A stretch of DNA of 32,330 nucleotides, from the NCBI GenBank assembly GCA_016292255.1, contig JAEEZZ010000085.1:1-32330 (forward strand), read 5' to 3'. The position numbers and the translations under genes were made by a program. The notes under the pieces are model-generated. The model worked only from the letters and a program-made list of their open reading frames with translations. It searched no databases and was not told the DNA's origin. Below, one piece after another: positions 23,091 through 29,841 of the stretch (within the stretch, counting starts at the first letter, position 1; each line of letters opens with the position of its first letter). This DNA is from Oscillospiraceae bacterium. GTDB taxonomy: Bacteria > Bacillota > Clostridia > Oscillospirales > Oscillospiraceae.

Positions 23091-24554
23091 ATGCCTTGCA
23101 CCACAGTCCTGGTCGGCCGCGGCGCGTCCAACGATCGTTCCACCATGATCGCACGAACCGACGACGGCCATTTTGATGAAAAGAAGCTGGTGGTCATCAC
23201 ACCGAAGCAGCAGAAGCGGCGCTACAAGAGCGTCCTTTCCCACGTAGTGGTGGAGCTTCCCGAGGAGCCTCTCTCCTACACAGCCTGCCCCAGCGTGGAT
23301 CCCGCCAACGGCATCTGGGCCGCCACCGGCATCAACGCGGCGGGCGTCGGCATGACCGCCACCGAAACCATCACCTCCAACCCCCGCGTCCTGGCGGCGG
23401 ATCCCCTGGTGGAGCTGCAGAAGCCCAAGTCCCGCCGGGAAAAGGAGATCCCCGGGGGCATCGGCGAGGAGGACATCCTGGTCCTGGTCCTGCCCTACAT
23501 CCGCTCCGCCCGGGAGGGCGTGCTCCGGCTCGGTCAGCTTCTGGAGCAGTACGGCACCTACGAGTCCAACGGCATCGCCTTCAACGACGAAAAGGAAATC
23601 TGGTGGATGGAGACCATCGGCGGCCACCATTGGATGGCAAAGCGGGTGCCGGACGACGTGGTGGTGGTGATGCCCAACCAGTTCGGCATGGACAGCTTTG
23701 ACCTGGACGACGCTCTGGGCGCAAAGAAAACCCATCTGTGCTCCGCGGATCTGCGGGAATTCATCGCAGAGAACCACCTGGATCTGAACCAGAAGGGCAA
23801 GTTCAACCCCCGGGACATCTTCGGCTCCCACTCGGATCAAGACCACGTCTACAATACGCCCCGCGCCTGGTTCATGGGCCGCTGCCTCGCGCCCCGGAGC
23901 TACCGCTGGGACGGCCCCAACGCGGACTTTACCCCGGAAAGCGACGATATCCCCTGGTCCTTTGTCCCGGAGCGGAAGCTGGCAGTGGAGGACGTGAAGT
24001 ACCTGCTCTCCTCCAACTACCAGGGAACGCCCTACAATCCCTATCTCAACCAGGACACCGGTATGCGGGGCAAGTATCGCTCCATCGGCATCAACCGGAC
24101 CGGCGTCACCTCCGTCTGCCAGATCCGCCCGGATTACCCCGTGGAGCTCCGCGGCATTGAGTGGATCTGCTTTGGCTCCACCACCTTCGACGCGCTGCTG
24201 CCGGTCTATACCAACGTCAGCAAGATGCCGCCCTACCTGGCCAACGTGAGCCTGGACTGCTCCACCGAGAACTTCTACTGGGCCAGCTGCCTGATCGGCG
24301 CCCTGGCGGATCACAGCTACAACCAGTGCGTCCAGCACATCGACCGCTACGAATCCGCGGTGATGACCAAGGGCCGTCAGCTTCTGCGGGAGTACGACAA
24401 AAAAATGCTGGAATCCGGGGATTATTCCCTCTCCGCCGAGGCAAACGACAAGCTGGCAAAGATGGCGAAGGAGCAGTCCACCCAGACCCTGAACAAGGTC
24501 CTCCGGGCCGCCTCCGAAACCATGAAAAACGGCTATAACCGCGCAGACAACTGA
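23091..24554 (+). CDS. pepD: C69-family dipeptidase (PepD type)
   Basis: A 487-residue Ntn-hydrolase of normal PepD length. The N-terminus is M-P-C-T-T, so Cys3 (new N-terminal residue after processing) is the expected nucleophile. Family features follow: GRGASNDRSTMIARTDD, NAAGVGMTATETI, GIAFNDEKEIWWMETIGGHHW and NEFxMDSFDLDD-like text (here NQFGMDSFDLDD). It has no signal peptide, so it acts in the cytoplasm, releasing amino acids from dipeptides. ATG 23091 follows GAAAGGAAG at a slightly long distance. It is a single-gene unit between its promoter and the terminator at 24571. Confidence 0.93.
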   Translation: MPCTTVLVGRGASNDRSTMIARTDDGHFDEKKLVVITPKQQKRRYKSVLSHVVVELPEEPLSYTACPSVDPANGIWAATGINAAGVGMTATETITSNPRVLAADPLVELQKPKSRREKEIPGGIGEEDILVLVLPYIRSAREGVLRLGQLLEQYGTYESNGIAFNDEKEIWWMETIGGHHWMAKRVPDDVVVVMPNQFGMDSFDLDDALGAKKTHLCSADLREFIAENHLDLNQKGKFNPRDIFGSHSDQDHVYNTPRAWFMGRCLAPRSYRWDGPNADFTPESDDIPWSFVPERKLAVEDVKYLLSSNYQGTPYNPYLNQDTGMRGKYRSIGINRTGVTSVCQIRPDYPVELRGIEWICFGSTTFDALLPVYTNVSKMPPYLANVSLDCSTENFYWASCLIGALADHSYNQCVQHIDRYESAVMTKGRQLLREYDKKMLESGDYSLSAEANDKLAKMAKEQSTQTLNKVLRAASETMKNGYNRADN

Positions 24555-24570
24555 TCCGAATAGCTTCCGA

Positions 24571-24604
24571 AACGCTCCGGGTTTGCCGCCCGGGGCGTTT
24601 TTTT
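24571..24604 (+). terminator. Intrinsic terminator of pepD
   Basis: An 11-bp stem AACGCTCCGGG (24571-24581) / CCCGGGGCGTT (24589-24599, one G-U pair) followed by TTTTT. It isolates the phage-like cassette from pepD. Confidence 0.93.
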
Positions 24605-24613
24605 CTGCGGAAA

Positions 24614-24695
24614 GTATCTTGATAGAATCTTGTATCTTGACATTTTACCTAAAAAGTGGTATAATTAGGGTGACAAATCAAGAAATGTATCTTTA
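24614..24695 (+). promoter_or_regulatory. Promoter of the phage-like cassette with three GTATCTT(G/T)A repeats
   Basis: TTGACA (24637-24642), exactly 17 nt, TATAAT (24660-24665). Direct repeats GTATCTTGA lie at 24614-24622 and 24632-24640 (18-bp period; the second overlaps the -35 box), and GTATCTTTA at 24687-24695 lies just downstream of the start site. This looks like a repressor-controlled promoter; the regulator is not identified. Confidence 0.82.
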
Positions 24696-24702
24696 TAAGG
24701 TA

Positions 24703-24808
24703 CAAGCAAGGGGGCAGCTTTCTTGACGCGTCTGCCGCGAATGCCCCGAAGGCACGCCGGAGGGAGACCCGGTACCCGGGGGCATTCTGTGCGGCAAGCA
24801 GAGGGGGC
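24703..24808 (+). promoter_or_regulatory. Structured 5' leader of the phage-like cassette
   Basis: A long hairpin is predicted by eye: TGCCGC+GAATGCCCC (24733-24747) pairs with GGGGCATTC (24779-24787) and, after a 3-nt bulge, GCGGCA (24791-24796). The upstream GGCAG (24713-24717) can pair instead with CTGCC (24732-24736), and CAAGCA-AGGGGGC-type segments recur at 24703-24715 and 24795-24808. Two mutually exclusive folds are therefore possible. It fits no riboswitch class I recognise. The first start codon follows at 24842 after AAAGGAGG. Confidence 0.6.
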
Positions 24809-24841
24809 GAATCCATTCGAAACAAAAGGAGGAACATTATT

Positions 24842-25051
24842 ATGAACTTGATCGACGTTCTGTTTTCTCATGCGCTGATCGTGCCCTCGTTGGACTATCG
24901 GATCCAGGAGCTGTCAGACAGGAAGGCCGACACCGCGGCAGTCCCGTCCGGCGCCGGCGTGAACGGGGCGGGGCTCGTCACGTTTCAAAACAGCGTCGGG
25001 ACAGCGCTCTTTACGCTGCAGCTGCCGCTGTATTCGGGAGGTGTGGAGTGA
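24842..25051 (+). CDS. Small phage-tail-like protein, function unknown
   Basis: A 69-residue protein with a strong ribosome site (AAAGGAGG) and start at ATG 24842. The N-terminal half is helical (LDYRIQELSDRKADTAA), the C-terminal half beta-like (GLVTFQNSVGTALFTLQLPL). No family is recognised. It overlaps the next gene by TGATG and is the first gene of the fibre-holin-lysin cassette, so a structural or adaptor role is suggested only by position. Confidence 0.7.
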   Translation: MNLIDVLFSHALIVPSLDYRIQELSDRKADTAAVPSGAGVNGAGLVTFQNSVGTALFTLQLPLYSGGVE

Positions 25052-25281
25052 TGGCAAACGAAAGCGTTGTGCTGACGTACAAGGGGGAAACCATCGGCGC
25101 ACTGAGCAGTCTCGGAAGCCTGACGCTGAAAACAGCCGGGAAATACTGCGAGGCGGACATTGCGCTTGTCTACATCAACCACTGCCCCAGGTCGGACGGG
25201 ACGGGATTGTTCTATGCCGACGCGTTTTGGGCCGCGCTCTCCATGGGCGGGACGATCAAAGTGAAATCTGCCGCAGAATAA
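25051..25281 (+). CDS. Small phage-tail-like protein with TLKTAGKYCEADI motif
   Basis: A 76-residue protein (ATG 25051, TGATG overlap with the previous stop). The segment VLTYKGETIGALSSLGSLTL followed by KTAGKYCEADIALVY is a repeat-like unit that I recognise from baseplate/tail-fibre proteins of gut Firmicutes phages; the fold and function are not established. It sits 12 nt before the fibre-like gene, which has its own GGAGG. Confidence 0.72.
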   Translation: MANESVVLTYKGETIGALSSLGSLTLKTAGKYCEADIALVYINHCPRSDGTGLFYADAFWAALSMGGTIKVKSAAE

Positions 25282-25292
25282 GGAGGCTTTTT

Positions 25293-26588
25293 ATGGTCAC
25301 AAGAAATTTCAAAAAATTGCTTGAAATGATGCTTTCCGCATCTTCCACGACGAGCGCCGGGTGCCAGGTGATCGACGTGGACGGAAGAAGCTGGTTTCTC
25401 AACCGGAAATTCACAAGCTTCCCCTACTCGATCACCGCGTCTCTGACTACCACCGCCAACGCGGCGGGCATCTCCATTGCTGCGGGCGACCCGCAAGATG
25501 CGAGTAAGAACGATGACAGGGCGAACAATCTGCTTAACACCATCACCAGCGGGGTGACGCTTACCCTGGTAAGCACCACGTCCGGCACCGATTCCTTCGG
25601 CGCGCCCTACGTGGAATACAAGATCACCGTCACCAACACCGGCAGCGAGGCGCTGACGATCCGGGAGGTGGGCTACAAGCAGAAGCTCAGGTGTATGCGG
25701 TACGTGGGCGATAACAGCACGAATGAAGAAGTTGTATTCCTGTTGGATCGCACCGCGCTGGAGACGCCCCTGGTCATTCAGCCCGGAGACGCGGGCGTCC
25801 TGCACTACAGGCTGGCGGTATTCGCCGACCGGGAAAAGGCGGGGGTCAAGCTGGTTTCCTTCAGCTTCGGCACCGACGAGGAGATCGCGGCCATGATCGA
25901 TGCGGCCCGGAACGGCACCATCGACCTGCAGACAGACGGCGGCTGGCAGGTGGGTGATATGCGCCGGATCCACCTGGACGCCTGGACCGGCGGCAACAAC
26001 GTCTCCCATGCCGCGACTGATCTGGACATCGTGATTGCGGAATTTGGCGACTATAACAACTGCGGCTGCCTGTTCCAATTTGAGTTTTACGAGATAGTTA
26101 CCGAAAAGGAGCGCATGAGTGCAGAGAACGTTAACACCAACGTTGGGGGTTACAGTGTCACTGGAATATACACGACAACACTCCCCGCTATGGTGGAGGC
26201 GCTCCCGACCTGGCTGAAAACCAGATTGAAGACTTTTAACGTATTGGTAGGAGCCGGGGACCAATCATCCGAGATTGAGACGGTGGGAAATAATAAGCTT
26301 GCACTCCGTTCAGAAGTGGAAGTCTTTGGAACTTCAACTCATTCTGCACCTGGCGAGGGAACCATGACTGCACGAAATAAGCTCGGCAAAAACGCGGCCA
26401 ACAAATACAGGGGCGAGTCATCTTCCTCCGACAGCAGCTTGATCTGGTGGCTGCGTTCGCCGTCCATCAGCAGCAATGCTCAGTTTGTGGCGGCGGGATT
26501 TGGCAACGCAACAGGAACTTCGAGCGCAATAGCAGTTGACTTGTGGGCATCATACAGCTATGGCATTTCGCCCTTCGGGTGCATTTAA
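25293..26588 (+). CDS. Phage tail fibre-like protein with C-terminal DUF6273-type domain
   Basis: A 431-residue protein from ATG 25293 (AAGGAGG upstream). Residues about 1-60 are an N-terminal attachment-type region. Residues about 60-200 are beta-rich, with a segment resembling Ig-like/tail domains (VEYKITVTNTGSEALTIREV). From about 215 the sequence follows the DUF6273 pattern: GGWQVGDMRRIHL, TTTLPAMVEALPTWLKTRLK, NKLALRSEVEVFG, IWWLRSPS and the terminal YGISPFGCI. Such domains end gut-phage fibre and surface proteins and may have a C-lectin-like fold. No signal peptide is visible, as expected for a phage protein released by lysis. Base composition drops after about 26085 (residue 265), suggesting the tip was exchanged. 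It precedes the holin gene by 20 nt. Confidence 0.82.
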   Translation: MVTRNFKKLLEMMLSASSTTSAGCQVIDVDGRSWFLNRKFTSFPYSITASLTTTANAAGISIAAGDPQDASKNDDRANNLLNTITSGVTLTLVSTTSGTDSFGAPYVEYKITVTNTGSEALTIREVGYKQKLRCMRYVGDNSTNEEVVFLLDRTALETPLVIQPGDAGVLHYRLAVFADREKAGVKLVSFSFGTDEEIAAMIDAARNGTIDLQTDGGWQVGDMRRIHLDAWTGGNNVSHAATDLDIVIAEFGDYNNCGCLFQFEFYEIVTEKERMSAENVNTNVGGYSVTGIYTTTLPAMVEALPTWLKTRLKTFNVLVGAGDQSSEIETVGNNKLALRSEVEVFGTSTHSAPGEGTMTARNKLGKNAANKYRGESSSSDSSLIWWLRSPSISSNAQFVAAGFGNATGTSSAIAVDLWASYSYGISPFGCI

Positions 26589-26608
26589 GGAGAAAGGAGG
26601 ATACTGAA

Positions 26609-27103
26609 ATGACAGGCAGGATCACAGTCTTCTGCGCCGTTTCCGGCGTTGCGGCGGGAGTGATCTTCGCGCTGATCGGAGGCTGGGATCTGGCACTGGA
26701 AGCGCTGGCCATCATCATGCTGCTGGATTACCTCACAGGCCTGGTGGTGGCCGGGGTATTTCATAAGTCACCGAAATCCGAGGGCGGCGCGCTGGAGAGC
26801 AAGGCAGCCTTCAAGGGTCTGGTAAAGAAGGCGTTGATCATCGTGATCGTGGTGGCCTTCCACCAGGCGGACAAGCTGACCGGCAAGAGCTTCTTCCGGG
26901 ACGGAGCCTGCTGGGCGTTCTTTATCGCGGAGCTGATCTCCGTGGTGGAGAACGTGGGGCTGGTGTATCCGCTGCCGTCCTTTATCCGCAGAGCGCTGGA
27001 ATGGCTCCGCAAAAAGGGAGAACATCTGGGGCACGAGGAAATGCACCATAAAGAACGAAAAACTGAGGAGAAGAAAAAACATGAGCAAGATCTACATTTC
27101 TGA
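26609..27103 (+). CDS. Phage holin (TcdE/holin_4-type)
   Basis: A 164-residue protein. Hydrophobic segments are at about 5-25 and 28-50, with one or two more around 70-110. ALAIIMLLDYLTGLVVAGVF followed by a KSEGGALESKAAFKGLVKK segment is typical of the toxin-secretion/phage-lysis holin family. The C-terminus is highly charged (about 130-164, many Lys, Glu and His), the usual cytoplasmic tail. It should form membrane holes that let the lysin out. ATG 26609 follows AAAGGAGG. The 3' end overlaps the lysin gene by 23 nt, the standard holin-lysin arrangement. The unusually long His/Lys/Glu tail is encoded within the lysin overlap region. Confidence 0.92.
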   Translation: MTGRITVFCAVSGVAAGVIFALIGGWDLALEALAIIMLLDYLTGLVVAGVFHKSPKSEGGALESKAAFKGLVKKALIIVIVVAFHQADKLTGKSFFRDGACWAFFIAELISVVENVGLVYPLPSFIRRALEWLRKKGEHLGHEEMHHKERKTEEKKKHEQDLHF

Positions 27104-27785
27104 GGTGCTGCGGATAGCGGCGGAGGAGGTCGGATACCTGGAAAAGGCCACCAACGACCGGCTGGACGACAAGACGGCCAACGCCGGCCCCGGCAACTGG
27201 ACGAAGTACGCCCGGGATCTCTGGGAGGCGGAGCCGCATTTCTATCAGTCCTGCAAGAACGGCTACGACTGGTGCGCGGTCTTTGCAGACTGGTGCCGGT
27301 ATATGGCCGGCGGGAAGGACGCCCTCCACGCCCAGGCCATCAGCTTCCAGACCGGGCCCTACGGCGCGGGCTGCGACTTTGCGGTGCGGTACTACAAGCA
27401 GGCGGGAGCCTGGTACGCTGCGCCGCAGCAGGGAGATCAGATCTTCTTCGGCAACGCCAACGGCGCCCAGCACACTGGCCTTGTGGAGCGGGTGGAGTGC
27501 GGCGTGGTCTACACCATTGAGGGCAACAGCGGAAACGCGGTGCGGCGCAGGAGCTACAGCCTCACCGACAGTTCCATTCTGGGCTACGGCCGCCCGGCCT
27601 ACGACGGCGCGGAAAAGCCGAAGGAGCTGCCCTTCGTGGACGTGCCGCAGGACGCCTGGTACCGCGACGCGGTGGTCTGGGCCTGGGAAAACGGCGTCAC
27701 CGCCGGCGTCGACGACACCCACTTCGCGCCGGGCAGGGCCATCACCCGGGCAGAGGTGGTGCAGATGCTGTATAAGGCGCGGTAG
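27081..27785 (+). CDS. Endolysin-like CHAP-type hydrolase with SLH domain
   Basis: A 234-residue protein. Residues about 1-170 resemble CHAP/NlpC-P60 amidase-endopeptidases: candidate nucleophile Cys65 in YDWCAVFADWC, His131 in AQHTGLVERV, and EGNSG as the later conserved strand. Residues about 188-234 are one SLH domain (FVDVPQDAWYRDAVVWAWEN, GVTAGVDDTHFAPGRAITRA), the module that binds pyruvylated cell-wall polymers or S-layer sites. Most phage lysins use other binding modules, so a single SLH is notable. No signal peptide is present, so export would need the holin. It overlaps the holin by 23 nt. The TAG stop (27783-27785) lies in a GTAG repeat. Confidence 0.88.
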   Translation: MSKIYISEVLRIAAEEVGYLEKATNDRLDDKTANAGPGNWTKYARDLWEAEPHFYQSCKNGYDWCAVFADWCRYMAGGKDALHAQAISFQTGPYGAGCDFAVRYYKQAGAWYAAPQQGDQIFFGNANGAQHTGLVERVECGVVYTIEGNSGNAVRRRSYSLTDSSILGYGRPAYDGAEKPKELPFVDVPQDAWYRDAVVWAWENGVTAGVDDTHFAPGRAITRAEVVQMLYKAR

Positions 27786-27858
27786 GGGGCGGCGTCCGCG
27801 ACGCCCCGAGCGTTGCCGAAACAAACAACTTCGGGCTGTCGGGACGCCAGCCCCTACG
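27782..27858. repeat. GTAG-family paired element overlapping the lysin stop codon
   Basis: GTAGGGGGC (27782-27790) followed by stem GGCGTC (27791-27796) / GACGCC (27800-27805), and an inverted end GACGCCAGCCCCTACG (27843-27858). The two ends face each other across about 77 bp, the same plan as 13162-13241. The left TAG (27783-27785) is the lysin stop codon. Confidence 0.88.
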
Positions 27859-27887
27859 CGCGCAGGCGACGAACGCATAATCATTTT

Positions 27888-27923
27888 TGCGAGTGATTTG
27901 CAAGAAATTGCGAATCACTCGCA
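27888..27923 (+). promoter_or_regulatory. Two Fur-family (Zur-type) operator palindromes upstream of the zinc operon
   Basis: TGCGAGTGATTTGCA (27888-27902) and TGCGAATCACTCGCA (27909-27923) each approximate a 7-1-7 inverted repeat; their centres are 21 bp apart, two turns of DNA. They lie just upstream of the -35 box at 27931, where bound repressor could block RNA polymerase. Confidence 0.85.
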
Positions 27924-27930
27924 AATTTTC

Positions 27931-27959
27931 TTGACAAAGGCAGGGCGGCGTGGTATAGT
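27931..27959 (+). promoter_or_regulatory. Promoter of the zinc-uptake operon
   Basis: TTGACA (27931-27936), 17-nt spacer and TATAGT (27954-27959). It is flanked on both sides by the Zur-type palindromes. Confidence 0.88.
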
Positions 27960-27972
27960 GTGCAGGAGAAAA

Positions 27973-27987
27973 TGCGAATGATTCGCA
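27973..27987 (+). promoter_or_regulatory. Perfect 7-1-7 Zur-type operator just downstream of the start site
   Basis: TGCGAAT-G-ATTCGCA is an exact inverted repeat. It covers the expected start of transcription (about +8 to +22) and shares its consensus with the two upstream sites, so it is the strongest of the three. Confidence 0.9.
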
Positions 27988-28003
27988 GATTGGAGGAGCT
28001 TCG

Positions 28004-28396
28004 ATGCAAGCCTATATGACCCAACCGAGAAAGCGGCTGCTGACCTACCTCCAGAGCCACGCAGACGAGACTCTGACCGCGGGGCAGATCTCTGAGGATC
28101 TGCCGGAGATCAGCGTCAGCGCCGTCTACCGCAACCTCTCCGCCCTGGAGCAGGACGGCGCGGTGCGGAAGGTGGCCAAATCCGGCAGCCGGGAGGTCTT
28201 CTACCAGTTTATGAAGGCCGAGGAGTGCAAGGATCACCTGCATCTGAGCTGCAAAAAGTGCGGCAAGACCTTCCACATGGACGAGGCCGAGACAGAGGCC
28301 CTGCTGGGCTCCATCGCCAAGCTGGACGGCTTTGCGGTGGATCGGGGCGACACGGTGCTCTACGGCGTCTGCGAAGCCTGCCAGCGGGAGAAATGA
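28004..28396 (+). CDS. zur: Fur-family regulator, most likely Zur (zinc-responsive)
   Basis: A 130-residue protein. The winged-helix DNA-binding part covers residues 5-75 (RKRLLTYLQ, ISEDLPEISVSAVYRNLSAL with the Fur/Zur S-A-V-Y-R-N-L recognition helix). A metal-binding dimer domain follows: HLHLSCKKCGKTFHMDEAE with Cys83 and Cys86, and Cys123/Cys126 in YGVCEACQ, the structural zinc site typical of Fur-family proteins. It starts with ATG 28004 after TTGGAGGAG. First gene of an operon with znuABC-type genes and preceded by three palindromic operators, it should repress the operon when zinc is plentiful. Zur is preferred over Fur and PerR because of the zinc context. Confidence 0.93.
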   Translation: MQAYMTQPRKRLLTYLQSHADETLTAGQISEDLPEISVSAVYRNLSALEQDGAVRKVAKSGSREVFYQFMKAEECKDHLHLSCKKCGKTFHMDEAETEALLGSIAKLDGFAVDRGDTVLYGVCEACQREK

Positions 28397-28414
28397 GCGG
28401 TGCGAGAAAAGAAT

Positions 28415-28696
28415 ATGCAACAAAATAGAAGATTGATTGCCGTGTTGCTTGCGGTGCTTCTGCTGCTGTGTCTCAGTTTACTGCTGTCGGCACATTTGCA
28501 CGAAAGTCGACATCACGACGACAATTGTCTGCTTTGCGCATTTGCGCGGGCCTGGCGCTGGGAAGTGCCTGTTTCCGCGGTGTCGGCTGTATGGTTCTCT
28601 GTTGCCGCACTATGCCGGACGTGCAGGGTCATCCGCTGTTCCGGGCCCCGCGTGTCGGACACGCTGACGGATCAAAAGGTTCTGCTCCTGTCCTGA
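28415..28696 (+). CDS. Small His/Cys-rich membrane protein of the zinc operon
   Basis: A 93-residue protein (ATG 28415; GTG 28400 is an alternative). Membrane segment one is at about 7-25 (VLLAVLLLLCLSLLL) and a second hydrophobic stretch lies at about 50-65. Between them is a metal-ligand-like loop, H27, H29, H33, H34, C38 and C41 (CLLC). No family name is certain. The ligand-rich loop and the place between zur and znuA suggest an accessory in zinc handling at the membrane. Translation start context is weak. The gap to znuA (66 nt) is the widest in the operon. Confidence 0.7.
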   Translation: MQQNRRLIAVLLAVLLLLCLSLLLSAHLHESRHHDDNCLLCAFARAWRWEVPVSAVSAVWFSVAALCRTCRVIRCSGPRVSDTLTDQKVLLLS

Positions 28697-28762
28697 AGGG
28701 CGATGCCGCGAATACGCCCCGGATGAAAAACGACGGAAACAGAAAGGATTCGATACACTTTT

Positions 28763-29815
28763 ATGAAATACAAGAAACTGATCCCGGCGCTCTGCGCCGT
28801 TTTGCTGCTGAGTCTCTTTGCGGCCTGCTCCGCGGGAGGCAGCACAGCAGCTTCCACCACAGCCACCCGTCCCGATGTGTCGGGGAAAAACATCTCCGTG
28901 GTCGCCACCGTCTTCCCGGCTTACGACTGGGCCCGGCAGATCATCGGCGACCAGAGCGACCGCGTGGCCCTGACCCTGCTGCTGGACAAGGGCGCGGATC
29001 TGCACAACTACCAGCCCACGGTGGAGGACATCTACAAGATCTCCACCTGTGACCTCTTTATCTATATCGGCGGCGAGTCTGACAAGTGGGTGCCCGACGC
29101 CCTGTCCCAGGCCACCAACCCCAATATGAAGGTCCTCTGCCTGATGGATCTGCTGGGCAGCGCCGCCCGGGAGGAGGAGACTCTGGAGGGCATGGAGGAG
29201 CACGAGCACGGCGAGGATCACGACGACGATCACGACCACGACGACCACGACGAGGATCACGAGCACGAGGGCCCGGAGTACGACGAGCATATCTGGCTCT
29301 CCCTGCGGAACGCCAAGCTGCTCTGCGAGAAGATCGAGGCCGCGCTGGAGGAGATCGACCCCCAGGGCAAGGATGCCTACGCAGCGAACTGCCGCGCTTA
29401 CACGGAAAAGCTGGATGCCCTGGACAAGGCCTACACCGAGGCCACAGAGCATGCGGCCCGGAAGACCCTGCTCTTTGCCGACCGCTTCCCCTTCCTGTAC
29501 CTGGCGAAGGATTACGGACTGCAGTGCTGGGCGGCCTTCTCGGGCTGCTCCGCGGAGTCCGAGGCCTCCTTTGAGACAGTCAACTTCCTGGTGAACAAGG
29601 TGGACGAGCTGAGTCTGCCCTGCGTGATGAAGATCGAAAACTCCAACACCCGCCTGGCGGAGACCATCATCTCCAGCTCCAAGGCCAAGAACGCAAAGAT
29701 CCTGGAGCTTAACTCCCTGCAGGCCGTCACCGCCCAGCAGGTGGGCGAGGGCGTCACGTATCTGGGCGTGATGGAGCAGAACCTGGAGGTGCTGAAAGAG
29801 GCACTGAGCAACTGA
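28763..29815 (+). CDS. znuA: Zinc ABC transporter substrate-binding lipoprotein (ZnuA/AdcA type)
   Basis: A 350-residue protein. It has a lipoprotein signal with lipobox LFAAC (Cys22), then the cluster A-I metal-binding fold: VVATVFPAYDWARQIIG at the mature N-terminus, ligand His81 in KGADLHNYQPT, a long acidic His-rich loop (about 147-168, 9 His), His176 in DEHIWLSLRNAK, and the C-terminal lobe with ENSNTRLAETI. The His-rich loop is the hallmark of zinc (not manganese) binders. It captures zinc outside the membrane for ZnuBC. Ribosome site AAAGGAT lies somewhat far from ATG 28763. Confidence 0.95.
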   Translation: MKYKKLIPALCAVLLLSLFAACSAGGSTAASTTATRPDVSGKNISVVATVFPAYDWARQIIGDQSDRVALTLLLDKGADLHNYQPTVEDIYKISTCDLFIYIGGESDKWVPDALSQATNPNMKVLCLMDLLGSAAREEETLEGMEEHEHGEDHDDDHDHDDHDEDHEHEGPEYDEHIWLSLRNAKLLCEKIEAALEEIDPQGKDAYAANCRAYTEKLDALDKAYTEATEHAARKTLLFADRFPFLYLAKDYGLQCWAAFSGCSAESEASFETVNFLVNKVDELSLPCVMKIENSNTRLAETIISSSKAKNAKILELNSLQAVTAQQVGEGVTYLGVMEQNLEVLKEALSN

Positions 29816-29841
29816 TTACACGATCGTTTGAAGGTGTTTGT

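Noticed and set aside
24703-24808. Cyclic-di-GMP or other known riboswitch
   Set aside because: The leader lacks the conserved core sequences of the classes I can recall; only a generic structured leader is supported.
25293-26588. Complete diversity-generating retroelement
   Set aside because: No reverse transcriptase frame, accessory gene or template repeat is present in the window; only the fibre-tip resemblance remains.
24842-27785. Complete prophage, tailocin or contractile injection system
   Set aside because: No sheath, tube, baseplate, capsid, terminase, portal, integrase or repressor genes are visible on either side within the window.
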